Assembly (NCBI GenBank): GCA_021832085.1
Contig: JAKBLM010000042.1
Coordinates: 1 to 38,006, forward strand
From: Acidobacteriota bacterium
Lineage (GTDB): Bacteria; Acidobacteriota; Terriglobia; Acidiferrales; UBA7541
Reading direction: 5' to 3'
DNA: 38,006 nt
In this document: one piece after another, positions 1 to 7,497 of the stretch
Position numbering within the stretch: position 1 is the first letter of the stretch
Layout of the letters: each line of letters begins with the position of its first letter
Translations under genes and position numbers: made by a program
Notes under the pieces: model-generated
Databases searched by the model: none
What the model was told of the DNA's origin: nothing
The model's input: only the letters and a program-made list of their open reading frames with translations

Positions 1-27
1 CTCGGTCGTATCCTTGTTCGGGGTCAT
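1..27 (-). CDS. 5' end of a leftward gene, product unknown (partial)
   Basis: On the minus strand an ATG at 27-25 follows an AAGGAGGA ribosome-binding site about 9 bases upstream. It opens a frame reading MTPNKDTTE to the window edge. Only nine codons are visible, so no function can be assigned. The strong Shine-Dalgarno match and a possible promoter behind it are the only support for a gene. Confidence 0.5.
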
Positions 28-66
28 GCTCCGTCTTCCTCCTTGTCAGGTTCTCGCAAACCGATA

Positions 67-95
67 ATTGGAAAACGTCATGACCCCTTCCGCAA
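67..95 (-). promoter_or_regulatory. possible sigma70-type promoter for the leftward edge gene
   Basis: Read on the minus strand, TTGCGG (95-90) is followed after 17 bases by TCCAAT (72-67), about 40 bp before the start at 27. The -10 matches consensus at only four of six positions, so this is a tentative call based on spacing and location. Confidence 0.3.
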
Positions 96-763
96 AATAA
101 TTTGCTGAACTTGTGCAACATAACCTCCCGCCGGCGCCCCGAGTCCACATAGACGTTCCCCTGGCCAGACGTTCGCTTTCCCGCTACGCTAACGCGCGGG
201 CAACTTCTGGCAAATTTCCGCAAAATTCTCGCGCCGCGCGTCACGAGTCTCGGCCCTCGATCCACGCGGCCCCGTCCGAAAATGTGACGCTTCGAAAAAC
301 CCATCCCCTTGAAAACGCGCCGCTTGCCCGATTTTCCGTTTGAGCCGTGTGACACTTGGTCGCAAACCGCCTGGTGGCATGACCTCCCGGCTGTGCCTGC
401 CGCGCCGGCCCCGCCGGGCACACGGCGGCCAGACCCAGAGTCCCGCGCTCTTCGTCGGGCGCTGGCGACAACCGAAGGGAGCCCCGATACAGTTGGGAGG
501 CATCCGTTTTCCAGCTTCGGAATTCTGGATAATTACGGCCTGCAGGGGGATGTGGCTGCGGTGGCCGGCCCGGGAGCGGGCAGTAGTCTCCGCCGATGCC
601 GATACTTCCGCCGAGCCATCAAGCCGCATCATAGAAAGCAGGGTTGTCCCCGTCACGTGACATGCGACCGGCGCTCAGTGCGCGGGAAGCGAGCACGGTT
701 TTTCGACAGGCGGCGACTCGGCCGAATGCTAGGGCCGCGCCGGAAAGGCGAGTCGTGAAACAC

Positions 764-787
764 GCTCCCGCGGGTGGGAGCGCTCCC
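764..787. repeat. overlapping inverted repeats upstream of the M48 gene
   Basis: GCTCCC at 764-769, GGGAGC at 776-781 and GCTCCC at 782-787 form two alternative pairings: a 6-bp stem with a 6-base loop, or the perfect 12-bp palindrome GGGAGCGCTCCC (776-787). The cluster lies just upstream of a TATACT -10-like hexamer at 810-815, where an operator could sit. The function is unknown. Confidence 0.4.
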
Positions 788-833
788 GCTTGCTTCCCAG
801 GCGGCGAGGTATACTAGCAATCGCTACAACGGT

Positions 834-2330
834 TTGAGGAGGCGAGAACTGATTTCACGACTGCTTCGCTGGAGTTGGGCTCTGGCTGCACTGGCTGTTG
901 TGGGCTTGACAGTCTCGGCCGCGGCCGGTCAGCCGGCGCAATCCTCGGGTCGTTTGCCGGGGGATCTGGTCCCCGTCTGGCGCACGATTCACCATTCCTA
1001 CGATTGGATCTTCAAGAACGCGAGCCACATCCATTATTCCCAGGCGCAATACACGGGGATGGAGCAATACCTGAAAGAGTCGCAGGACAAGTGCATCAAG
1101 CATTTCCAGAACCAGATTCACAGTTCCAATAACACCATTCTGACCAGTGAAAAGTATCTCCAGAAAAACACGGCGCACATCACCAGCAGTCGGCGCCACA
1201 CCGTGCATTGCAAGATCCAGAATCTGCGGGCAGTGAGGGTCCAGGATGCCGTGATGGCCCAACACGCCCTGCCCATCGCCTATGAGAATTACAACGCCAA
1301 ACTGAAGCTGCTCGAGTATTGGCCGGCGCAGCGAGCGAAGGTGGCCGCGGAGATCCGCGCCGGGACCTATAAGGATTGGAAGTGGGGGAACATACAGGAC
1401 ATCGGCGAGCGCGTGATCTATCCCGGCCAACACACGGACATCAAAAGGTTCGCGCCCGCGGTGCACCAGCTCTTCAGCCAGCACATGCTTCCTCCGCTGA
1501 TGAAGGATCCGCAGATCGTCCACTACGTCAAGACCGTGGCGTACCGCATCGCCGCCCATTCCGACCTCCACATTCCCTTGCACGTCTATGTGCTGGACAG
1601 CAAGACGATCAACGCTTTTTCGATCGGCGGCGGCTACCTCTTCGTCTACCGGGGCTTGCTGGGCGCGGTGCAGGACGAGGACGAACTCGCCGGTGTGATA
1701 GGCCACGAAACCGCGCACATTGTCTGCCGCCACAGCTTCCGGAAAATGCGCGAGTCGCAAATCGCGAGCCTCGCGATGGATGCCGCTCAATTTGCCGGTA
1801 TATTCCTCACCGGAGGGGTTTCCTCGATCGGCGCCTATTATTTGGAACAATACGCCATGGAATACGGCTACGAAGGGCTGGGCATGCTGATCAACCTGAA
1901 ACTGCTGGGCGTCAGTCGCAAGTACGAGCTGGAGGCGGACCATCTGGGCATGCAGTACGCGTGGAACGCCGGTTACGACCCCAGCGGCTTCATCCGCCTC
2001 TTCTCCTGGATGGCCAACAAGCTAGGTTATGTGGACAGCCTGGATTGGTTTTATGACCACCCGCCTTTCTACGAGCGCATGGTGAGGTCGGAAGAACAGA
2101 TCATGTACTTGCCGAAGAAACCGGACGAAGTAATCAATACCTCGGCCTTTGTGAAGATGAAGAAGGAGTTGGCCCGGTACATGGCCAACCGGAAGGAAGC
2201 GGTGCCGCCGATTCCGAAGCACTTGGTGATCGAACCGGGATGCGGCGCGCCGCCCAAGCACCACTACAAGATGTCTCACATGATCGAGACACTGTGCGGC
2301 ACCGCGAACAACCCCGGAAAAGTGGACTAG
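834..2330 (+). CDS. secreted M48-family zinc metalloprotease
   Basis: A peptidase of the M48 (Ste24/HtpX/BepA-like) superfamily. Numbering from the TTG at 834, the zinc-binding helix HETAH lies at residues 291-295, with H291 and H295 as ligands and E292 catalytic. The third ligand is E365 in the ELEAD motif. The N-terminus has basic residues followed by a hydrophobic stretch ending near SAAAGQPA, a typical Sec signal, so the enzyme should act in the periplasm or at the outer membrane, probably in envelope protein quality control. No TPR domain follows the protease domain. The start is uncertain. A frame open from GTG 774 would begin upstream of the TATACT element, and the good Shine-Dalgarno AGGAGG (837-842) sits inside the TTG-initiated frame, pointing to a CTG start at 849. 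A strong terminator follows, so the gene is probably monocistronic. Confidence 0.9.
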   Translation: MRRRELISRLLRWSWALAALAVVGLTVSAAAGQPAQSSGRLPGDLVPVWRTIHHSYDWIFKNASHIHYSQAQYTGMEQYLKESQDKCIKHFQNQIHSSNNTILTSEKYLQKNTAHITSSRRHTVHCKIQNLRAVRVQDAVMAQHALPIAYENYNAKLKLLEYWPAQRAKVAAEIRAGTYKDWKWGNIQDIGERVIYPGQHTDIKRFAPAVHQLFSQHMLPPLMKDPQIVHYVKTVAYRIAAHSDLHIPLHVYVLDSKTINAFSIGGGYLFVYRGLLGAVQDEDELAGVIGHETAHIVCRHSFRKMRESQIASLAMDAAQFAGIFLTGGVSSIGAYYLEQYAMEYGYEGLGMLINLKLLGVSRKYELEADHLGMQYAWNAGYDPSGFIRLFSWMANKLGYVDSLDWFYDHPPFYERMVRSEEQIMYLPKKPDEVINTSAFVKMKKELARYMANRKEAVPPIPKHLVIEPGCGAPPKHHYKMSHMIETLCGTANNPGKVD

Positions 2331-2341
2331 CAAACCCTCAT

Positions 2342-2383
2342 GGGAGCCGTGCCGGAAACACCGGCCGGCTCCCGTTTTTTTTT
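2342..2383 (+). terminator. intrinsic terminator after the M48 protease gene
   Basis: GGGAGCCG (2342-2349) pairs with CGGCTCCC (2366-2373) around a loop that can itself pair. One base later comes a run of nine T (2375-2383). It starts 11 bases after the stop codon. This is a textbook Rho-independent terminator. Confidence 0.9.
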
Positions 2384-2531
2384 CGCTTGCGTTTCGAGGC
2401 CCTGGCGGCGTTTCATTCTCGGGCGGGCACTTGTGCCCGTGCAACCGAGGGGGCGAGTCCCGGAGAGCTGCCGCATATCCCCTTGCGTTTTCGCTGCCGG
2501 CACGGGCGGCACGAAATGAAGCGGAGAGCCG

Positions 2532-3005
2532 ATGAATACGTTCCTGCGCTATCTTGAATTCCTCGCGCTGACCATCTGGGTGGGCGGCATTATCTTTTTC
2601 AGCTTCGTCGTGGCGCCGGCGCTTTTCACCAGGTTGCCAAGCATCGACGAAGCGGGCTCGGTCGTTGGCGTTGTCCTGCCTCGGCTGCACTGGCTGGGGT
2701 TGATTTGCGGGGCCGTGTATCTGGCCTCGGCGGTGGCGCTGATGCGGTCTGCGCGTGCGTTTGGCCGTGTGGGCGCGCTGGCGGTGATTGCGATGCTGGT
2801 GCTGACGTTCATCGCGCAGCTGGGCATCATCCCTCGAATGAACACCCTTCGCGCGGAAATGGGTTCGGTCGAGCGGACGCCGGTGACGAGTCCGCTGCGT
2901 AAGCAGTTCGATCATCTCCACGTCGTTTCGGTGTGGCTGGAGGGGGCGGTGCTCCTGGTCGGCCTTACCGCCATCTTCTTCACCGTGCGCGAGCTGCCGC
3001 GCTAG
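2532..3005 (+). CDS. DUF4149-type integral membrane protein
   Basis: A 157-residue protein with four predicted membrane helices at about 7-29, 52-72, 77-99 and 132-151. The N-terminal helix carries WVGGIIFFSFVVAPALF and the last loop FDHLHVVSVWLEG. Both are typical of the DUF4149 family (TMEM205-like) of small inner-membrane proteins without an established biochemical role. The ATG start follows a GGAGAG sequence. The gene stands between the terminator of the M48 gene and a hairpin before the ABC transporter, so it may be transcribed alone. The family assignment comes from the pattern of the first and last helices; nothing visible points to a catalytic site. Confidence 0.75.
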   Translation: MNTFLRYLEFLALTIWVGGIIFFSFVVAPALFTRLPSIDEAGSVVGVVLPRLHWLGLICGAVYLASAVALMRSARAFGRVGALAVIAMLVLTFIAQLGIIPRMNTLRAEMGSVERTPVTSPLRKQFDHLHVVSVWLEGAVLLVGLTAIFFTVRELPR

Positions 3006-3036
3006 CGGCCCGCCGCGCACCCTCCGCTTCGCCGCG

Positions 3037-3055
3037 CCCGGCCGAGCTGGCCGGG
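3037..3055. terminator. GC-only hairpin after the DUF4149 gene, possible terminator
   Basis: CCCGGCC (3037-3043) and GGCCGGG (3049-3055) form a perfect 7-bp stem with a 5-base loop, 31 bases after the stop codon. There is no T tract, so intrinsic termination is uncertain. A hairpin of the same architecture lies after the gene ending at 6466. Confidence 0.4.
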
Positions 3056-3174
3056 AACCGCTGCGCAGTTTCCTCCCTCACGCGCTCGCCAAGCTTTTTG
3101 TATCGGTGACGCATCTTCGCGCTCGTGCGCACCCGTAGTATCTTTGTGCGGGGTTTGGCTTACTGGAGGATGCC

Positions 3175-4062
3175 TTGAAGCTGGAACTGGAGAACGTCGG
3201 CAAGCGCTACGGCGGGAAGCTGTGGGCGCTGCGGAATTTCAGCCTGGCGATAGGGCCGGGCGTGCTCGGACTGCTGGGGCCGAACGGGGCCGGCAAGACG
3301 ACGCTGATGAACGTTGTCGCCACGATCACTCGGGCGAGCGAAGGCTGCGTGAAGTGGAATGGCACCGACGTGCGCCGCCGGCCCGACGCACTGCGCTCCC
3401 TGCTCGGCTACCTGCCGCAGGACTTCGGCGTCTACCCCCATTTGAACGCGGTGGAATTTCTGGAATACCTGGCCGCGGTGAAGGGACTGGACGCGGCGAG
3501 CAGCCGGCGGCGCATCCAGGAATTGCTGGTCCTGCTGAACCTGGCCGACGTGCGAAAACGGCCCCTCGGGCAGTATTCGGGTGGCATGCGCCAGCGGGTC
3601 GGAATCGCCCAGGCCCTCTTGAACGATCCCCAGCTGCTGATCGTCGATGAGCCCACGGCCGGACTGGACCCGGAAGAGCGTGTGCGCTTCCGCAATTTGC
3701 TGGCGGAGCTTTCCGGCGACCGGATCGTGATCCTCTCGACCCATATCGTCTCCGACGTCGAAGCAACGGCCACCGACATCGTCTTGATCCATCAGGGCGC
3801 GCTCGTTGCCCACGCCGCGCCGGAAGAGCTGCTGGCCAAGGCGGAAGGGAAGGTTTGGGAGTGCGTGGTGCCCAGCGCCGCGCTGGAGGCGACCAAGAAA
3901 AGCTACACGATCAGCGGCACGATCCGGCGTAGTGACGGCATCCACGTGCGGCTGGTTGCCGAGGCCGATTCCGCGCCCGCGGCAGCCCGGCCGGCCGCGC
4001 CTACCCTCGAAGACGCCTACCTCTATCACCTCGCCTGTCTGCGAGCGGGACGGGCCGCATGA
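3175..4062 (+). CDS. ABC transporter ATP-binding protein (ABC-2 exporter type)
   Basis: A 295-residue nucleotide-binding subunit with all hallmark motifs: Walker A GPNGAGKTT (35-43), Q-loop in LPQDFG, signature SGGMRQR (135-141), Walker B LLIVDEP with D158 and E159, D-loop GLDP, and H-loop STH. A C-terminal extension of about 80 residues follows the ATPase core. The start is a TTG preceded by GGAGGA. The stop overlaps the start of the permease gene by four bases, so the two are translated together and form one ATP-driven exporter or a gated complex at the inner membrane. The substrate cannot be read from sequence. The ATPase resembles the NatA/CcmA-like group often paired with ABC-2 permeases of unknown cargo. 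Confidence 0.9.
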   Translation: MKLELENVGKRYGGKLWALRNFSLAIGPGVLGLLGPNGAGKTTLMNVVATITRASEGCVKWNGTDVRRRPDALRSLLGYLPQDFGVYPHLNAVEFLEYLAAVKGLDAASSRRRIQELLVLLNLADVRKRPLGQYSGGMRQRVGIAQALLNDPQLLIVDEPTAGLDPEERVRFRNLLAELSGDRIVILSTHIVSDVEATATDIVLIHQGALVAHAAPEELLAKAEGKVWECVVPSAALEATKKSYTISGTIRRSDGIHVRLVAEADSAPAAARPAAPTLEDAYLYHLACLRAGRAA

Positions 4063-5624
4063 ATTCCTTGCGCGTGCTCTACCAGATGATGCGGGCCGAT
4101 TTCCTGGAACGAGCTCGCCGAAACAGTTTCCTGTTCACCTTGGGATTCGCCGCCCTCATGGCTTACGAGGCCTCGACCGGGGGAATAGTGCTCCAACTCG
4201 GCGGGTACCGAGGCGTCTACAATTCGGCCTGGATCGGCGGAATGATGACGCTGGTCAGCACCTCCTTCCTTACGCTCGCCGGTTTCTATATCGTCAAAAA
4301 CAGCGTTCAGCGCGATGAAACGACGCGGGTGGGGCGTGTGCTCGCGACGACCCCGATGAGCAAGCCGTTCTATGCGACGGCCAAAACGCTCAGCAATTTC
4401 GCTGTCCTCGCGGCCATGCTGGCCGTGCTAGCGGCCGGAGGAATCGCCCTGGAGCTGCTGCGCGGCCGGCAGGGGCAGTTCGCAATAGGGCAGCTGCTGG
4501 CCCCGTTCGTCTGGGTGGGACTGCCGGCGATGGCCGTGGTGGCCGCGCTGGCCGTCCTCTTCGAGATGCTTCCCGTGCTTCGGAGCGGGGCGGGCAATGT
4601 GATCTATTTCTTCCTTTGGGGAGGCATCCTCGGCAGCGGGATCTCCTCGCCGCGATTTGACGACCTGATGGGACTCAACTTGATCGGGCAGGACATGATG
4701 CACGCGCTCAAGCAGGTCGCTCCCGGTTACAAGGGAAGCTTCTCGTTGACGATCGCGGGCATGCACTCGCCGACGAAGACGTTTATCTGGAATGGAGTGG
4801 ACTGGACGAGCGGCGTCATTCTGCACCGGCTCATTTGGGTGGCGCTTGCAGCCGTCCTGACGCTGCTGGCCGCGTTGGCTTTCCACCGTTTCGATCCGGC
4901 GCGGGAACCGCGGCGGAAAAAGAGCGATAAGCCGGCACTGTCGGGTATGGAGGGTCAGGCCGGAGGGTTCGCCTCGCTCCCGGCAACGGCGGTGAAACTG
5001 ACGGCACCTGTGGCCAGCGCAAGCGGAGAAGGCCTGGCTCGAATGGTGGCCGCCGAATTTGTCCTGATGCTCAAGGGGCAGCGCTGGTGGTGGCTGGCGG
5101 GTACGGTGGGAATGATTGCCGCCAGCTTGCTGGTTCCGAACGAGCCTGTGCGGGAAGGTTTCACGCTGGCTGCGTGGCTCTGGCCGGTGTTGCTATGGGC
5201 GCAGATGGGCGCGCGCGAAGCCCGTCACAACACCGAATCGCTGATTTTTTCCGCACGCCGGTCGCTCTATCGCCAGTTGCCGGCGGTTTGGATGGCGGGA
5301 GTGCTGGTTGCCCTGGCGGTTGGCGCGGGCATGGGAGTACACCTGTTGCTCCGGGGAGACTGGCGCGAACTGCCGGCCTGGGTTGCGGGAATCGTGTTCG
5401 TGCCGGCACTGGCCCTCGTGTTTGGCGTTTGGAGCGGCACGAGCAAGCCCTTTGAGGTGCTCTATACCATTTGGTGGTACGTCGGGCCGTTGCACCACAT
5501 GCGGGGCCTGGATTTCACCGGCATGGCCCCAGCCGCGAATAGCGCATGGTACTACCTGCTTGCGACCGCTGCGCTGCTTGCCGCCTGCTATCTGGGCCGC
5601 CGGAGAAAAATGGGTTACGCCTGA
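4059..5624 (+). CDS. large ABC-2-like permease subunit
   Basis: A 521-residue polytopic membrane protein encoded in a 4-bp overlap with the ATPase gene. It begins with a short amphipathic segment (VLYQMMRADFLERARR), as in ABC-2 permeases. Two blocks of membrane helices follow, at roughly 25-260 and 330-515, separated by a charged and Ala/Gly-rich linker near 285-325. Its length, about twice that of a simple ABC-2 permease, suggests two fused permease halves in one chain. It should form the membrane channel partner of the preceding ATPase. The substrate is unknown. A perfect inverted repeat lies directly after the stop. Confidence 0.8.
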   Translation: MNSLRVLYQMMRADFLERARRNSFLFTLGFAALMAYEASTGGIVLQLGGYRGVYNSAWIGGMMTLVSTSFLTLAGFYIVKNSVQRDETTRVGRVLATTPMSKPFYATAKTLSNFAVLAAMLAVLAAGGIALELLRGRQGQFAIGQLLAPFVWVGLPAMAVVAALAVLFEMLPVLRSGAGNVIYFFLWGGILGSGISSPRFDDLMGLNLIGQDMMHALKQVAPGYKGSFSLTIAGMHSPTKTFIWNGVDWTSGVILHRLIWVALAAVLTLLAALAFHRFDPAREPRRKKSDKPALSGMEGQAGGFASLPATAVKLTAPVASASGEGLARMVAAEFVLMLKGQRWWWLAGTVGMIAASLLVPNEPVREGFTLAAWLWPVLLWAQMGAREARHNTESLIFSARRSLYRQLPAVWMAGVLVALAVGAGMGVHLLLRGDWRELPAWVAGIVFVPALALVFGVWSGTSKPFEVLYTIWWYVGPLHHMRGLDFTGMAPAANSAWYYLLATAALLAACYLGRRRKMGYA

Positions 5625-5627
5625 GAC

Positions 5628-5670
5628 CGGCCGTGCCGCGAGCAGGCCTGTACCATCGCCCCCACGGCCG
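5628..5670. repeat. inverted repeat after the permease gene
   Basis: CGGCCGTG (5628-5635) and CACGGCCG (5663-5670) are perfect 8-base complements separated by 27 bases, starting four bases after the permease stop. No T run follows. It may mark the end of the transcript, but the long loop makes this tentative. Confidence 0.35.
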
Positions 5671-5968
5671 CTTCCTTCGATGACCACCACGTCGCGGAAT
5701 GTCCCCGTGAAACGGCCCTTGCCAGACGGGAAGGAAGGCCTAGGCGAAAATCCTTTGTAACAAAAATCCCTTTTCGGAATTTATCTATTCGAGTGCCGAA
5801 AATCACCGGGCGCGGGCGTCCCGCGTCGCGCCGTTCGAATGGCACGACTAACGCGCGTCAGGTGCTGGGTATTTTCGGAATATCGTGGTTGCCACGCGGG
5901 ACAAGGGTTTTGAACAAAGACAAGGAGCCGCAACGGAGCACGAAGACCAAAGCGGCGGGATTCATACA
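5671..5968. other. gene-free stretch
   Basis: About 300 bases with no convincing coding frame. The middle is AT-richer than its surroundings (near 5745-5800). I see no terminator or clear promoter. A purine-rich piece near 5910-5950 (around GAACAAAGACAAGGAG) resembles low-complexity spacer sequence rather than a gene. Confidence 0.4.
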
Positions 5969-6466
5969 ATGACCGCAACATCTGCTCGACCAGGAGAGAT
6001 TCTGCACAGCTTGCTGGAGTTGGCCGCCGTGCTAGCGGTTTCCATCCTCGCCGGCATGCTGATCGGGTTCTTGCAGCACTATGTGAGCTTTGGCGTTTGG
6101 GGCTACGGTTTCGGCAAAGGGGCTTTCTGGCTTGCTCGTCACGAAGGTGCAGGGGCGGGCGCCGTCTTTGGCATTCCGACGGGCCTGCTCGCCTATTACG
6201 GCATTTTGAAACGGCGTGTTACGGGCCGGCAGGTTGCCATTATTGGTCTCGGCAGCCTGGTAGGCGGCTGCGCGGTAGGAGCGGCCATTTTCTGGCCGTC
6301 CGCATTCGTGACGCCTGTCCTGACGATCCTGCTCGCGTGGCAGGTCAGGGTTTCTCCCAGGCCGCTGTCCAGGACTTCCGTGACGCCACAAAAGCGCGTC
6401 TGGTTACCGCGAAATGAGGAAGCGCCCGGTGGCTTTGGTCCGGCCGGCAGGACGCGAGCGGCTTAG
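5969..6466 (+). CDS. small glycine-rich membrane protein, function unknown
   Basis: A 165-residue frame starting at ATG 5969; the open frame extends further left, but that part is basic and non-membrane. The predicted protein has about three hydrophobic helices near residues 15-37, 60-78 and 88-118, rich in Gly and Ala, with a GxxxG-like SILAGMLIG segment. A basic hydrophilic C-terminal tail follows. I do not recognise a family. Coherent hydrophobic segments over 120 residues support a real gene. The tail after about residue 125 looks like read-through of GC-rich sequence, so the true end or integrity is less certain. Confidence 0.55.
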   Translation: MTATSARPGEILHSLLELAAVLAVSILAGMLIGFLQHYVSFGVWGYGFGKGAFWLARHEGAGAGAVFGIPTGLLAYYGILKRRVTGRQVAIIGLGSLVGGCAVGAAIFWPSAFVTPVLTILLAWQVRVSPRPLSRTSVTPQKRVWLPRNEEAPGGFGPAGRTRAA

Positions 6467-6532
6467 AGCACTGCGTAAGGTTGTGGCCCTACCGGCTTCC
6501 TGGCCCGATGCCCCAGCGTGACAGGGTCTTGA

Positions 6533-6551
6533 GCCGGCCACACAGGCCGGC
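6533..6551. terminator. GC-only hairpin between convergent genes, possible bidirectional terminator
   Basis: GCCGGCC (6533-6539) and GGCCGGC (6545-6551) make a perfect 7-bp stem with loop ACACA. It lies between a rightward gene ending at 6466 and the leftward glycosylase gene ending at 6560. There is no strong T tract on either strand. Position between converging genes supports a terminator role. Confidence 0.45.
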
Positions 6552-6559
6552 GGGGCCGT

Positions 6560-7318
6560 TTAAGCCCGAAGACTGGAAGGCGAGGCTTTGCGCTGTCGAC
6601 GCGTTGCGGCGGCACGCTTGTTGAGGACGGGCTTCTTCTTTTCCTTCCCGGAATTTTTGGTGATTTCGCGGGCACCGTCGCCGTTCAGCTCGACGGCGCG
6701 CCACATGTACCAGCTGGCGACGGTGCGATAGGGTCGCCAGCGCTCGCCGTATTTGGCGAGTTCGCGTGGCGTGGGGATGCGCTTTTTGCCGTAACTGAGA
6801 GCAAAGCCTTTCAGCACGCCGTAGTCGTGAATAGGCAGCACGTCGGGCCGCCCGAGCCGAAAGATCAGGAACATCTCGACGGTCCAGACGCCGACGCCGC
6901 GCACCGAAACCAGCCGTTCGACCAACTCCCGATCCGACATTTCCAGCGCCTGCTCGAGCGTGGGAACGACGCCCGCGACGGTCTTGCGCGCCAGGTCCTT
7001 GACCGCTTCGGCTTTGGCGGCCGAGAGGCCGATGCGGCGCAACGCCGGCTTGCGCAGGCGAAGAATTTCCTCGGGCGAGGGACAACGGCCGTTGGCGGCG
7101 AGCTTTTTGACGCGGCCGAAGATCGTCCGGGCAGCTTTGCCGGAGATGCTCTGGTAGACGATCGCCCGCAGCAGCGATTCGTAGGGAGTCTCAAAGTCGT
7201 GCGGGTTGATGCGAAAGGGAGCCGCGCGATGAATCAGCTCGGCGAGGCGCGGATCGGCCTTGGAAAGCGTCCGAACGGCTGCGCGGAGATCGAACGGTAG
7301 AGAGATTTCCGTGCCCAT
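6560..7318 (-). CDS. DNA-3-methyladenine glycosylase II-like (HhH-GPD) base-excision repair enzyme
   Basis: A 252-residue HhH-GPD glycosylase of the AlkA type, which removes alkylated bases to start base excision repair in the cytoplasm. The helix-hairpin-helix is visible as VRGVGVWTVEMF, followed by the conserved catalytic aspartate D165 in LPIHDYG. The AlkA core motif YQSISGKAA lies in the N-terminal half. No iron-sulfur cysteine cluster is present, unlike EndoIII/MutY. A Lys/Arg-rich tail of about 30 residues extends the C-terminus and may aid DNA binding. The start at 7318 (MGTEISLPFD) is chosen because the 24 codons upstream do not fit the family. The gene is divergent from the YchF-like gene with a 179-bp spacer. 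Confidence 0.88.
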   Translation of the reverse strand: MGTEISLPFDLRAAVRTLSKADPRLAELIHRAAPFRINPHDFETPYESLLRAIVYQSISGKAARTIFGRVKKLAANGRCPSPEEILRLRKPALRRIGLSAAKAEAVKDLARKTVAGVVPTLEQALEMSDRELVERLVSVRGVGVWTVEMFLIFRLGRPDVLPIHDYGVLKGFALSYGKKRIPTPRELAKYGERWRPYRTVASWYMWRAVELNGDGAREITKNSGKEKKKPVLNKRAAATRRQRKASPSSLRA

Positions 7319-7497
7319 AGGCCCACATAGTGTAGAGCAAATGGCGGTTGTGGGCACGCGGAAGCTAAGCTGCTTCGAGTCGTTTGGCATCCTTCGCGAC
7401 GCACTACCTCGGCACGCGCCGCGCTCGTCGCCAAAACTTCGCTTACGGTGACAGCCAAGGGCAAGGGCTGGCGCGGACGTGTTACCATTTTCGGCTT

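Larger units (their letters stand above)
28..833. other. long gene-free region
   Basis: About 800 bases lie between the divergent edge gene and the M48 protease gene. Several GC-driven open frames of 76-155 codons on both strands overlap each other here. Their translations are rich in Arg, Pro and Ala and show no recognisable domain, so I do not call them. The region holds the possible leftward promoter near 67-95 and a compact palindrome cluster at 764-787. I see no RNA gene in it. Confidence 0.5.

Noticed and set aside
113..758. Overlapping frames of 76-155 codons on both strands at the left end
   Set aside because: Mutually overlapping, Arg/Pro/Ala-rich, no good ribosome-binding sites, no recognisable family.
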